A model generated the notes under the pieces. It was not told the DNA's origin and did not search any database. It worked only from the letters and a program-made list of their open reading frames with translations. The translations under genes were made by a program, and so were the position numbers. Shown here one piece after another: positions 1-10,700 of a DNA stretch of 45,681 nt. How positions within the stretch are numbered: the first letter of the stretch is position 1; each line of letters opens with the position of its first letter. This DNA is from Methanosarcina sp. MSH10X1. Its GTDB lineage: Archaea; Halobacteriota; Methanosarcinia; Methanosarcinales; Methanosarcinaceae. The stretch spans positions 1-45,681 of the forward strand of contig NZ_SCHL01000023.1 of NCBI RefSeq assembly GCF_004099695.1, given 5' to 3'.

Positions 1-1
1 C

Positions 2-1933
2 AACACTTCTCAGATCTATATTAATGGTGTGGGGAATCCAGCGGACACTCGTGCATGGAATTCACCTGCAGTGGGGAATGATAAAAACATTACCATATGC
101 TCTGGCTACGATTTAACCCCAGGTAACTGTAGTATGTACACTTTTAGACTCTATAACCGGTCGCTATCCCAGGATGAAATTAAGCAGAATTACGAGAATG
201 TAACATATGTTCCAGTTAATGATACAACAATAATTAAAAGACGGGTGTATGGCGACGGTGGGTTACCTCGGTATATGGGGTCATATGCAATTCAGCAATC
301 TGATTATGGTTTAAATGTATTAAATAAAGATTTGAGTATTAATAGCTCCATAGGAACGCCATTTTTCCAGAACCATGATAGCAGTTCATTGACTAACTGT
401 TCACTGGTAGGATCTACTATTAATGGCATTCGATGGAAAAACTATTATGCTCCTGGCTCAAGTGCTGTTTTAACATACAAAGGAGAGAATCGTAGTATCA
501 AAAATACCTGCTTGTTATCCAATGACTCTTTTAATCTCAATCATTCAGTTACGTATTTAAATCAAACTCGGACTACCCAAGACGGCGTGCCTATAAACGG
601 TGGCAGTGCATATGAGTTCTATGGAGACGGCTTAAACACTATTAGTCAAAATGATGCTGGTGGAAATAACGTTATACTGTACACAGACAACGCAAAAATT
701 CAATGCAATGTACTGTATAACGAAACAGGTAAAGAAGCATATTCATATTATCAAACCAGGAATAGTAACACTACTAGAGCCAGTTCATTAGACCTTCCAC
801 TTTCTTCACCTGAGTTAACTCCTATGTCTGTTCCTTCTGGATATTTGGGGGCTTTAATTTTTACGGAACATGCGGACTATACAGATCACGATTCTCTACG
901 GACTATTATGTATGGAACCAATAATACAAGTGATCCTACTTACGGGACAAAGGGCTTTATCGGGCATAATCTTAAAGCAACTTGGTCGGTGTTTGCGGTT
1001 TCATCATACGGTGGGGAGGGACTTGATAGTCCCGAGTTGAAATCTGTGGTTGACGATATGTATGATCACGGTTTCGAGATTACACCGCATAGTCTCTCCG
1101 CAATAGTAAATAACAACACTCCTGACCGTAAAATGGTAGAAACTTATCTACCCTGGTACGTTGAAGAAGAAAATTATTCGTGCAGGGATTGGATAGATCA
1201 TGGTCTGGCTAGTGGTGCCAGAAACTCTCAACTCAAGAGCCTGGGATGGGATCCTACTAGTAGCCAGTATTATATTATGGATTTGCTTCAGGATCAAGGT
1301 ATCACATATGCTTGGTCTTTTATTGATGCAAAACCCGATGATGCAAAAGGACTCAGTACATCTAAGAATAGTTCAGTTGGGTTGCCTGCTGATATTGTTT
1401 GGCAAAATACAAATCTCGCACTTCCAAACGGTACTCCTGTCTATCAATGGAAAACATGTGCTACAGGAAAGGGATTAGGGCTTACCTACTATACTAATAG
1501 TACAGTTGATCACATGCTTTCAACTTACGGGGTAAGTATATGGCACGATTATTGGCCTGATAATTCTTCAGCACCCAATTACTATTATGTCCGGAGCCAG
1601 CCGTCGTATATGATTAATGAAACTTTTGACAGTTTTTTGACAAATATATCAGACCAAAAACGAGATGGTAAGCTCTGGAATCCAACAGCATCCGAGTACA
1701 TTGATTACTGGATTGCTGCAAGCAATGTAGAGGTGAGATGCACAGGGGTAAATACTTACACTGTTGTGAATCATAATCCCGACACATTAGATGGCTTTTC
1801 TATGAGAGTTAAAGGAGCTTACACGCCGAAACTTGATGGTGTGCCCCTGAGTAATACAAAACCCAATAAAGGAGATACGATTTTCTGGATGGATCTGCTG
1901 ACTGGTACGCATACTATTACACTGGAGGCCTGA
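2..1933 (+). CDS. Surface protein, 5'-truncated: LamG-like end plus polysaccharide-deacetylase-like region
   Basis: The reading frame is open from base 2, so the start lies outside the window; 643 residues are visible. Residues 1-65 match the end of the LamG/concanavalin-like domain seen in the next two genes (shared motifs SQIYINGVG, TWNSP or AWNSP, CSMYTFRLYNRSL). Around residues 280-560 the pattern ALIFTEHADYTDHDS followed by HGFEITPHS recalls NodB/CE4 polysaccharide deacetylases (an early Asp/His metal site, then a His in a 'HGxEIxxH' strand). This fold call is an inference. Many Asn-x-Ser/Thr sequons and almost no Cys fit an extracellular glycoprotein. No dockerin-like tail is present. 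The next gene starts 2 bases after the stop, so the two are probably co-transcribed and translationally coupled. Confidence 0.75.
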   Translation, partial: NTSQIYINGVGNPADTRAWNSPAVGNDKNITICSGYDLTPGNCSMYTFRLYNRSLSQDEIKQNYENVTYVPVNDTTIIKRRVYGDGGLPRYMGSYAIQQSDYGLNVLNKDLSINSSIGTPFFQNHDSSSLTNCSLVGSTINGIRWKNYYAPGSSAVLTYKGENRSIKNTCLLSNDSFNLNHSVTYLNQTRTTQDGVPINGGSAYEFYGDGLNTISQNDAGGNNVILYTDNAKIQCNVLYNETGKEAYSYYQTRNSNTTRASSLDLPLSSPELTPMSVPSGYLGALIFTEHADYTDHDSLRTIMYGTNNTSDPTYGTKGFIGHNLKATWSVFAVSSYGGEGLDSPELKSVVDDMYDHGFEITPHSLSAIVNNNTPDRKMVETYLPWYVEEENYSCRDWIDHGLASGARNSQLKSLGWDPTSSQYYIMDLLQDQGITYAWSFIDAKPDDAKGLSTSKNSSVGLPADIVWQNTNLALPNGTPVYQWKTCATGKGLGLTYYTNSTVDHMLSTYGVSIWHDYWPDNSSAPNYYYVRSQPSYMINETFDSFLTNISDQKRDGKLWNPTASEYIDYWIAASNVEVRCTGVNTYTVVNHNPDTLDGFSMRVKGAYTPKLDGVPLSNTKPNKGDTIFWMDLLTGTHTITLEA

Positions 1934-1935
1934 AG

Positions 1936-4900
1936 ATGAAGAAATTAATAGCTATATTAGCATTACTTGGTGCTCTTTCTGTTATTTCAGTCGCCTCTGC
2001 TCAATCTTCATCTTCACAGAGTTGGGGTTCAATTGGAAATGAGAGCGGACAATTTTACGGTATGAGTGGCGTTGCTACTGACATTTCTGGCAATATCTAT
2101 GTAGCTGAGCTTGATAGCCGGGTACAAAAATTCAGCCTAGACGGTACATATCTCACCCAATTCGATATCCCGGCTAGAAGTATTGCAATTGATTCAGCTG
2201 GAAACATTTACGCGACTGTAAATGACTCAATACAGAAGTTTAATTCCAATGGAACTCTCTTAAACACCTGGGGTAGCACTGGAACGGAAAATGGGTATTT
2301 TAAGTTCCCTACTGGAATTGCATTAGACTCCTCTGGGAATATATACGTTTCAGATATGGAGAATAACAGGATTCAAAAACTAGACCCTTCAGGCAGGTAC
2401 GTTATAAGCTGGGGTACATTAGGATCTGGTAACGGAAATTTCAAATCGCCAGCTGGAATCGTTGTAAATGGAGACTATATATACGTTGCTGATACGGGCA
2501 ATTATAGAATACAGAAATTTGATTTAAACGGGAATTATGTATCAAGCTTAGGTAGCAAAGGAACTGGCAATACTCAATTTAATGGTTCTATAGCTGTTGC
2601 AAGCGATTTATCTAAAAACATTTACGTGGCTGATTACTACAACGGCAGGGTGCTTGAGTATGACAGCAACTTTAATTATTTAAATGAATATACCGGGCTT
2701 AGTTACCCGACGGCACTGGTTAAAGCCAATGACAATTTATATGTTCTTGATTCTGGGAATTATCGTGTCTGTATTGCCTCTCATCGACCCCCAGATCAAC
2801 CTCCAGATCAGCACCATTGGGGCTCATTCGGCAATAAGAGTGCACAATTTTACGGCATGAGTGGGATTGCTGCTGATAATTCTGGCAATATTTATGTAGC
2901 TGAGCTTGATAACAGAGTACAAAAATTCAGTAGAAATGGCGCGTATCTCACCCAGTTCAATATACCAGCTAGAGATATTGCAATTGATCCAGCTGGAAAC
3001 ATTTACGCGACTGTAAACGACTCAGTACAGAAACTTAATTCCAATGGAACTCTTTTAAACACCTGGGGCAGCACTGGAACGGAAAACGGGACTTTTAGAG
3101 TTCCTGCTGGGGTTGCATTAGATTCCTCAGGGAACATCTACGTTTCAGACATGAATAATAACAGGATTCAAAAATTAGATTCTTCAGGCAGGCACGTTAC
3201 AAGCTGGGGTACATTAGGATCTGGTAACGAAAATCTTGACTCGCCGACTGGAATTACGGTAAGTGGAAGTTATGTATACGTTGCTGATATGGGAAATTGC
3301 AGGATACAGAAATTTGATTTAAACGGGAATTACATATCAAGCTTAGGTAGCAAAGGAACTGATGATACTCAATTTAATAGCTCTATAGCAGTTGCAAACG
3401 ATTCAGCTGGAAATATTTATGTGGCTGATTACTTCAACGGCAGGGTGCTTGAGTATGACAGCAACTTTAATTATTTGAATAAATATACCGGGCTCAGTTA
3501 CCCGACTGCACTGGATATAGTCAACGACACTTTATATGTTCTTGATTCTGGGAACTATCAAGTTGTATTTTATAATGATAATACTACAATGACTCCTATG
3601 ATTACCTGGAATACTCCTGCTGATATTCCCTACGGAACAGCATTAAACAGTGCTCAGTTAAATGCTAATGCTTCAGTGCCTGGTAACTTTACTTATACTC
3701 CAGCAGCAGGCACTGTGCTGGAGGTAGGTACTCATATCTTGCATGTTGACTTTACACCTGCTGATGCTGCAAAATATACTACAACTTCAAAGGAAGTCAC
3801 AATTAATGTTTCCGGAAATCCAGGACCTATTGCAAACTTTGATGCCAATGTGACCAGTGGTCCTGCTCCTCTAACTGTCCGGTTTACTAATCTGTCAGAA
3901 AATGCAACTGCTTTGTCCTGGAACTTTGGAGATGGGAATAGTTCGACTGAGCAGAATCCAGTGCATACCTATTCTGTAGAAGGAACCTATACAGTGAGTT
4001 TGAATGCAAGTAATGCCAACGGTTACAATATTTCGACAAAATCAAATCTAATTACTGTAAACCAAACTACACCAGGTCTGGTTGTTTATTACGATGGTAG
4101 TTTCTCAGGAAATTTCCTGGTGGATCTCAGCGGAAACGGTAATACCGGCTATGCTACGAGTGTAACTCCGGGGATAAATCAATCAACTGGTGCAAAATAT
4201 ATAGACCTGAACGGTGTCAATAGCAAGATCGACATTCCTAATAATGCACAGACTAACATCTCCAGTCCTGTGACGATTGAGTTCTATGGCTCAATTAATA
4301 ATTTCACGAGATATGGAGCACTTGTGAGCAAGTATAACAGATCAAGTGGTTGGTATCTGAGTTGTTCGCCTGAGGAACCTTATTACAATCAAACTCGTTT
4401 TAGTGTAGTCAAGGAAAACGGTACTATATCAAAAGCATACAACTCAAAAGTTAACCTTACTGCTGGACAACTCTATCATATTGTAACAACTTACGACAAC
4501 AACACTTCCCAGATTTATATTAACGGTGTGGGGGATCCAGTTGATGCTCGTACGTGGAATTCACCTGCAGTAGGTAATGATAAAAATATCACCATAGGTT
4601 TTGGTTACGACTTAACCCATGGTAACTGTAGTATGTACACATTTAGACTCTATAATCGGTCACTATCCCATGATGAAATTAAGCAGAACTACTATGATTT
4701 GACAAATAGAACCAAGCAATCAACTCTAATTACCTGGAATACTCCTGCTGACATAATCAATGGAACAGCCTTGAGTAGCACTCAGTTAAATGCTGCTGCA
4801 ATTGATTCTATGACTGGAAATACTGTAAATGGTACTTTTGTCTATACTCCAGCAGCAGGAACTGTATTGAGTGTAGGCACATATACATTACATGTTAATT

Positions 4901-7131
4901 TCACACCTACTGATACTGTAACCTATGAAGTAGCATCAGCAGATGTTCAAATCAATGTTACAAGAAAGCCAGGGCCTATTGCAAACTTTACAGCCGATGT
5001 GACCAGTGGTCCTGCTCCTCTAACTGTCCGGTTTACTGACCTGTCAGAAAACGCAACCTCATTATACTGGGACTTTGGAGACGGAAGTAGCTCTGCAGAA
5101 GTAAATCCAGTTCATGTATATAACTTCTCAGGACTCTATACTGTTAATTTGACTGCAAGCAATGCAAATGGCACAGGTTCGGCATTGGCTACAATCAATG
5201 TTAACAAAGATGAGTTGCAACTCTGGACATTCGACGCAAGTAAATTAAGTGATGTTCCAGACAACATTTACACGGCTAGCAAAGATTATACAACTACATC
5301 AAACGTTAGTCTGACATACAACTCGACATTGGGTTCTGTTGACTCCATTCGCTGGCACAATGATGGTGGGGAAACTTACATAACAGGTGCGTACCCCACT
5401 GTTAACGAAAACTTGACGTTTACAATGGGAGTGGACTCGAGTTCACCAAGGTCATATGGGAACCTACGTACTTCAGTTGCTTTCTTGGAGGTCAAACACG
5501 CTTTAAATGGTAGTTATGAGGTAAAGTCTTACTGGATGCCTGATAATAGCAGTAGTTATTCAGAAAGTTCTAGTCTCCAGATTCCTGCAAGTTCAGTTAT
5601 TAACAATAGAGTTACGGTTAGTATCCACAGTTACGATTCAAACCGTACGAATGTTATTACTGCTGGGCCTGAACTGAATATGACCACCCCCTATAGAACT
5701 GGAACAACTCGAAAACTGCAATACACAAACGTAATTCAGCCTCTGATCTTTATAGACGGTTATGCGTCGGGTAAAGACGAAGATTGGGTTAATGTGCACC
5801 TCTACAACATTACACAGTCAATCCCGAGAGATACTATTACGCCATATGCACGAGACGACATAATGGGATTTGGTCTGGACTATCCGTCTGTCGCAAATAA
5901 CAAGAACGGTACAGATTTCTTAATATCTCGCAATCAAACTGCGACTGTTTACGTCTCGGAGGATAATCTGAAAAACTCTGACGATGTAGCGTATGATAAC
6001 AGTCTGTTTGCCAACGGGTTTGAGGAAGGTATGCACTCCTATCCTGGACTCGCAACGGTATCTTTCGAGCAAGCCAAAACAATAATAGATTCGGACATGG
6101 CGCTTGCGAAATCGACCTTTGGTTCGACGCCTGTTTCATGGAGTTGCCATGAGAATAAAGATAACGTAACACATGCGAACTATATATACAACAAGTATGG
6201 GGCTCTGTATAGAAATGGTATGATGGGTATGGGTTTCGTTTCCAGTGTAGATACCCTCTGGAATGAAACTTGGCCCTGGTGGTCAGTAAGTTCAGAGCAC
6301 GGTGCAATTTGTCCATGTTTCACACATGAGACAGATTATTACCCAGCGAGAAAAGACTACTCAATCGATCCAGAGTTTTTCAAGACTTTTGTGACCAACC
6401 TGAATTCGAAAGGTATCAACCTGGTTGGTTTCTCGGAATGGTACTATAGCTCAATGGCACAAACTGCCACCACTGACATCCTGCAGTCTGATGAGAATAG
6501 TATGAAATTCCAGCTGAATACGACTGGTGGATATCCAGTTAATCTGAATTTACAGACTGTAATTTCTCCTTCGCATCTGGATTGTAATGGTGTGTCGATA
6601 CCATTCGAACGAACATCTGATGGCATTAAGTTCAGGAGTGTTGGAAATGGAACATACACTTTAACAAATGTAGGAGTTCCTCCTAAAGCGAATTTTACTG
6701 CGAAGCAAACTGGATCGTTGATGGTTCAGTTTAACGACACATCGAGTAACAGTCCAAATGGATGGAATTGGGACTTTGGAGATGGAAACACTTCAACCAG
6801 CCAGAATGTAACGCATATTTATTCTGTAGCAGGAAACTATACAGTAAGTCTGACTTCAGTTAATGGTGCAGGTTCAAGTACCAAATCAATGAATATAACC
6901 GCAAAGGCAGTACCTACTCTGCCCAATTGCACTAATCCACCAAAAGATTTGGACAACGATGGCCTCTATGAGGATATCATTGGAAACGAAATAGTAGATT
7001 TCGATGATGTCATAGTATTGTATGAAAGCATGGATTGGATAAAAGAAAATAATCTTGTTGCTTTCTTTGATTATGACAGAAACAGCTTAATCGACTTTGA
7101 TGATATTATAATTCTTTATAAAATGATTTAA
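1936..7131 (+). CDS. Secreted multidomain protein: two NHL propellers, Ig/PKD/LamG, deacetylase-like domain, dockerin-like tail
   Basis: A 1731-residue protein. Residues 1-22 form a signal peptide (basic start, hydrophobic core, VASA). Two NHL beta-propellers follow (about 30-280 and 290-545), joined by a Pro-rich linker. Next come an Ig-like repeat (about 552-625), PKD (630-715, WNFGDGNSS), LamG-like (720-925), Ig-like (930-1015), PKD (1018-1090, WDFGDGSSS), a unique region (1095-1580) and a third PKD (1585-1656). The unique region resembles a polysaccharide deacetylase at 1298-1511 (GFGLDYPS, SWSCHENKDN). Residues 1671-1731 look like a dockerin: two Ca-loop-like segments, DLDNDGLYED and FDYDRNSLIDFDDIIILYK. 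GGAGG sits about 8 bases before the ATG. The NHL halves are near-copies of each other. The enzymatic role is inferred; the module order is clear. Confidence 0.85.
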   Translation: MKKLIAILALLGALSVISVASAQSSSSQSWGSIGNESGQFYGMSGVATDISGNIYVAELDSRVQKFSLDGTYLTQFDIPARSIAIDSAGNIYATVNDSIQKFNSNGTLLNTWGSTGTENGYFKFPTGIALDSSGNIYVSDMENNRIQKLDPSGRYVISWGTLGSGNGNFKSPAGIVVNGDYIYVADTGNYRIQKFDLNGNYVSSLGSKGTGNTQFNGSIAVASDLSKNIYVADYYNGRVLEYDSNFNYLNEYTGLSYPTALVKANDNLYVLDSGNYRVCIASHRPPDQPPDQHHWGSFGNKSAQFYGMSGIAADNSGNIYVAELDNRVQKFSRNGAYLTQFNIPARDIAIDPAGNIYATVNDSVQKLNSNGTLLNTWGSTGTENGTFRVPAGVALDSSGNIYVSDMNNNRIQKLDSSGRHVTSWGTLGSGNENLDSPTGITVSGSYVYVADMGNCRIQKFDLNGNYISSLGSKGTDDTQFNSSIAVANDSAGNIYVADYFNGRVLEYDSNFNYLNKYTGLSYPTALDIVNDTLYVLDSGNYQVVFYNDNTTMTPMITWNTPADIPYGTALNSAQLNANASVPGNFTYTPAAGTVLEVGTHILHVDFTPADAAKYTTTSKEVTINVSGNPGPIANFDANVTSGPAPLTVRFTNLSENATALSWNFGDGNSSTEQNPVHTYSVEGTYTVSLNASNANGYNISTKSNLITVNQTTPGLVVYYDGSFSGNFLVDLSGNGNTGYATSVTPGINQSTGAKYIDLNGVNSKIDIPNNAQTNISSPVTIEFYGSINNFTRYGALVSKYNRSSGWYLSCSPEEPYYNQTRFSVVKENGTISKAYNSKVNLTAGQLYHIVTTYDNNTSQIYINGVGDPVDARTWNSPAVGNDKNITIGFGYDLTHGNCSMYTFRLYNRSLSHDEIKQNYYDLTNRTKQSTLITWNTPADIINGTALSSTQLNAAAIDSMTGNTVNGTFVYTPAAGTVLSVGTYTLHVNFTPTDTVTYEVASADVQINVTRKPGPIANFTADVTSGPAPLTVRFTDLSENATSLYWDFGDGSSSAEVNPVHVYNFSGLYTVNLTASNANGTGSALATINVNKDELQLWTFDASKLSDVPDNIYTASKDYTTTSNVSLTYNSTLGSVDSIRWHNDGGETYITGAYPTVNENLTFTMGVDSSSPRSYGNLRTSVAFLEVKHALNGSYEVKSYWMPDNSSSYSESSSLQIPASSVINNRVTVSIHSYDSNRTNVITAGPELNMTTPYRTGTTRKLQYTNVIQPLIFIDGYASGKDEDWVNVHLYNITQSIPRDTITPYARDDIMGFGLDYPSVANNKNGTDFLISRNQTATVYVSEDNLKNSDDVAYDNSLFANGFEEGMHSYPGLATVSFEQAKTIIDSDMALAKSTFGSTPVSWSCHENKDNVTHANYIYNKYGALYRNGMMGMGFVSSVDTLWNETWPWWSVSSEHGAICPCFTHETDYYPARKDYSIDPEFFKTFVTNLNSKGINLVGFSEWYYSSMAQTATTDILQSDENSMKFQLNTTGGYPVNLNLQTVISPSHLDCNGVSIPFERTSDGIKFRSVGNGTYTLTNVGVPPKANFTAKQTGSLMVQFNDTSSNSPNGWNWDFGDGNTSTSQNVTHIYSVAGNYTVSLTSVNGAGSSTKSMNITAKAVPTLPNCTNPPKDLDNDGLYEDIIGNEIVDFDDVIVLYESMDWIKENNLVAFFDYDRNSLIDFDDIIILYKMI

Positions 7132-7144
7132 GGGGGCCGAAAAT

Positions 7145-7381
7145 ATGAATAAGCTGTATAGATTTCAGTCCTCCTAGTTTTTGGACTGGGAATATCATGT
7201 GCATTGGTATAAAACATCAGTTGTTTGATCCTCAAACAATTTAGATGGACATTGGTACTTTCCAGAATGTCTGGAATATGATGGATGAAGTTCCTGACTG
7301 AATGTTAGGATTCAAACATCATAATTTCCTTTTTAAATTCAGAAATTGTGAAAATAGCTGCGGTTTGTTTCATTCCTTAGT
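7145..7381 (+). pseudogene. Decayed copy of the 5' end of the downstream cohesin-domain gene
   Basis: The stretch aligns by eye with the first 240 bases of the gene at 7786. It keeps the ribosome-binding AGGGGG, ATGAATAAG, 'TTTTTGGACTGGGAATA', 'GATCCTCAAACA', 'GACATTGGTACTT', 'ATGGATGAA' and 'GCGGTTT'. The frame stops after 10 codons (TAG) and is further broken by stops and small indels. It lies 13 bases after the dockerin-tailed gene. It therefore marks an old duplication of the signal-peptide and cohesin start, now dead. Confidence 0.8.
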
Positions 7382-7785
7382 TATATCTTGCTGTCAAAAA
7401 ACTTCTTGATTTCTTCGAGTTCGGTTCTCAGAGTCTTATTATCTATTTCTACCACCCATTTCATAAGAAAAAAATTTAAATAGTCTGAATGTTTTATTAT
7501 TAGTATTGTTACTTTCTGACAAGTCAAAAATATCAAGAAAAGATAGGAGACGAATCTGGTTATAGGGGATATCTTGTTTAAACAGAGATAAAAACGTATA
7601 TAAAATGTTTATATAAAGATACAGGAGACAAAACTTTACAAGATCTCATACAAAACTTCGTAACACACCTTGTAGCATGCACTGAGTAAAATAAATGCTA
7701 CTGTTGCTTTTTTAATTTTATAATAATTTAATCAACTTTGATAATTTAGTAATACTTTGTGTCACGGTTTAAGGAGATAGAACAA
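7382..7785. other. Intergenic: promoter region of the cohesin-domain gene
   Basis: AT-rich DNA with several TATA-like runs near 7596-7616. A perfect 7-bp inverted repeat, GTAGCAT (7672-7678) with ATGCTAC (7694-7700), is followed by a T run at 7706-7712. It could be a terminator for a short upstream transcript or a leader hairpin. The ribosome binding site AAGGAGAT (7771-7778) ends this region. No gene is seen. Confidence 0.5.
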
Positions 7786-10700
7786 ATGAATAAGTTGTAT
7801 AAAATTTTAATTTTTCTAATCTTTTTTGGACTAGGGATACCATGTGCGTCTGCAGCAAATACCATTTATTTTGATCCTCAGACAGTTCAAACGGACATTG
7901 GTACTTCCCAGAATATCCAGATTGTAATGGATGAACTTCCCTACGGAATGTCAGGCTTCAACCTCACAATTTCTATTTTAGATCCAGAGATTGCGGAAAT
8001 AACTGCGGTTTCATTCCCTGGTTGGACTTTTCTACCAGAAACCTCCACAGTTCCCTCAAATTCGGTTTGGATAAAAGCCATAGATCTTACAAATGAAACT
8101 GTTGCCGGCAACACTAATGTCGTGCTAGGAAACATTACTATAACCGGAAAAAAGGCAGGCACTGCAGATCTAAACATATCGGAAGGATCTTTTTACGATT
8201 ATGACTATAGCTCTTATCCTTATACGGAAGATACAATTCCTGATGCAATTTCAGGTGAGATAAATGTATTACCTGCCTTTGTGACTCCTTCAATTACCTG
8301 GAGTGATCCTGCTGACATAATCAATGGAACAGCTTTGAGTAGCACTCAGTTAAATGCTGCTGCAATTGATCCTGTAACTGGAAATACTGTAAATGGTACT
8401 TTTGTCTATACTCCAGCAGCAGGAACTGTATTAAATGTAGGTACATACACATTGCATGCTGATTTCACACCTGCTGATTCTGCAAACTATACTACAGTAT
8501 CAAAGGAAGTCACAATCAATGTTTTAGGAGGAGACCTGCTAAGAAATGGCCTGGTCGTTTATTATGATGGCAATTTATCAGGAAACTCCCTGGTGGATCT
8601 CAGCGGAAACAGTAACACCGGATTTGCTACTAATGTAACTCAAGGGACAAACCAAACAACTGGTAAAAGTTATATAAACCTTAACGGTGTCAATAGTAAG
8701 ATCGACATTCCTAATAGTGCACAGACTAATATTTCCAGTCCTGTAACTATTGAGTTCATTGGGTCAATTAATAATTTCAAGAAGTATGGAGCAATTGTAA
8801 GCAAGCACAATAGGTATGTAAGTGATTGGTATTTGGGCTCTTCTGCTGCCTCTCCTTACAACCGTGCTCGCTTTGCTGCAGCCACGAGTGCCGGGTGGAA
8901 ATCCTACGAATCAACAACTGGTCTTGTTGCCGGACAGGTATGTCATATCGTAGTAACTTACGATAAAAACATTGCCCATACTTATATCAATGGTGTAGAT
9001 TCAGGCTCTAGCACCTGGAATTCCCCGATAGTAGGAGGTGCTCAGAATATCACAATAGGCTCTGGCTACGATTTAAATTACAGCAATTGTAGCATGTACA
9101 CATTCAGACTCTATAACAGGTCACTTACCCAGGATGAGGTCTTAAAGAATTATGAGTATGACCATTGGAGGTATAATGGAAATACAAATAACTCAACTCC
9201 TACAATTACCTGGAATACTCCTGCTGACATAATCAATGGAACAGCCTTAAGCATCACTCAATTAAACGCCGTTGCAACTGATCCTGTAACTGGAGATACT
9301 GTAGCTGGTACTTTTGTCTATACTCCAGCAGCAGGAACTGTATTGAGTTTAGGCACTCACACATTACATGTTAATTTCACACCTATTGATACTGCAAAAT
9401 ATACCAGTGCTTCAAAGGATGTTACAATTAATGTTACAACCAAGGTGCCTCCTACAATTACCTGGAATACTCCTGCTGACATAATCAATGGAACAGCTTT
9501 GAGTAGCACTCAGTTAAATGCTGCTGCAATTGATCCTGTAACTGGAAATACTGTAACTGGTACTTTTGTCTATACTCCAGCAGCAGGAACTGTATTAAAT
9601 GTAGGTACACACACATTGCATGCTGATTTCACACCTGTTGATTCTGCAAAATATACTACAGCATCAAAGGAAGTCACAATTACTGTAAAACCAACTGCGC
9701 CACGGACACCAGGTCTGGTCGTTTATTATGATGGCAATTTATCAGGAAACTCCCTGGTGGATCTCAGCGGAAACAATAACATCGGCTATGCCACGAGTGT
9801 AACTCAGGGAACGAACCCAATAACTGGTGCTAAATACATAAACCTCAACGGTGTCAATAGTAAGATCGACGTTCCTAATAGTGCACAGACTAACATTTCC
9901 AGTCCATTGACTATTGAGTTCATCGGGTCAATTAATAATTTCAAGAAGTATGGAGCAATTGTAAGCAAGCACAATAGGTATGTAAGTGATTGGTATTTGG
10001 GCTCTTCTGCTGCCTCTCCTTACAACCGTGCTCGCTTTGCTGCAGCCACGAGTGCCGGGTGGAAATCCTACGAATCAACAACTGGTCTTGTTGCCGGTCA
10101 GGTGTATCATATCGTTGTAACTTACGATAAAAACATTGCCCATACTTATATCAATGGTGTAGATTCAGGCTCTAGCACCTGGAATTCTCCGATAGTAGGA
10201 GGTGCTCAGAATATCACAATAGGCTCTGGCTACGATTTAAATTACAGCAATTGTAGCATGTATACATTTAGACTCTATAACAGGTCACTGTCCTCAGATG
10301 AAGTTAGGCAAAATTACGAGAATGATCTTTGGAGACATAATGGATATACAAATACAAAGGCAACTCCTACAATTACCTGGAGTAACCCTGCTGCTATAAC
10401 CTATGGAACAGCTTTAAGCAGCACTCAGTTAAATGCAAAAGCTTCCGTTCCTGGTAGTTTTATATATAACCCTGCTTCTGGAACTATTCCAAGAGCTGGT
10501 ACTCATACCTTACAGACCACTTTCACGCCTACTGATTCCGCACACTATAACACGGCTACACGTAGTGTTTCGTTAACCGTAGATAAAGCTACACCTGTGA
10601 TAACCTGGAACCCTGCTGCTATAACAAGTGGAGTAGCCTTAAGCGTCACTCAGCTAAACGCTGTAGCAACTGATCCTGTAACTGGAGATACTGTAGCTGG

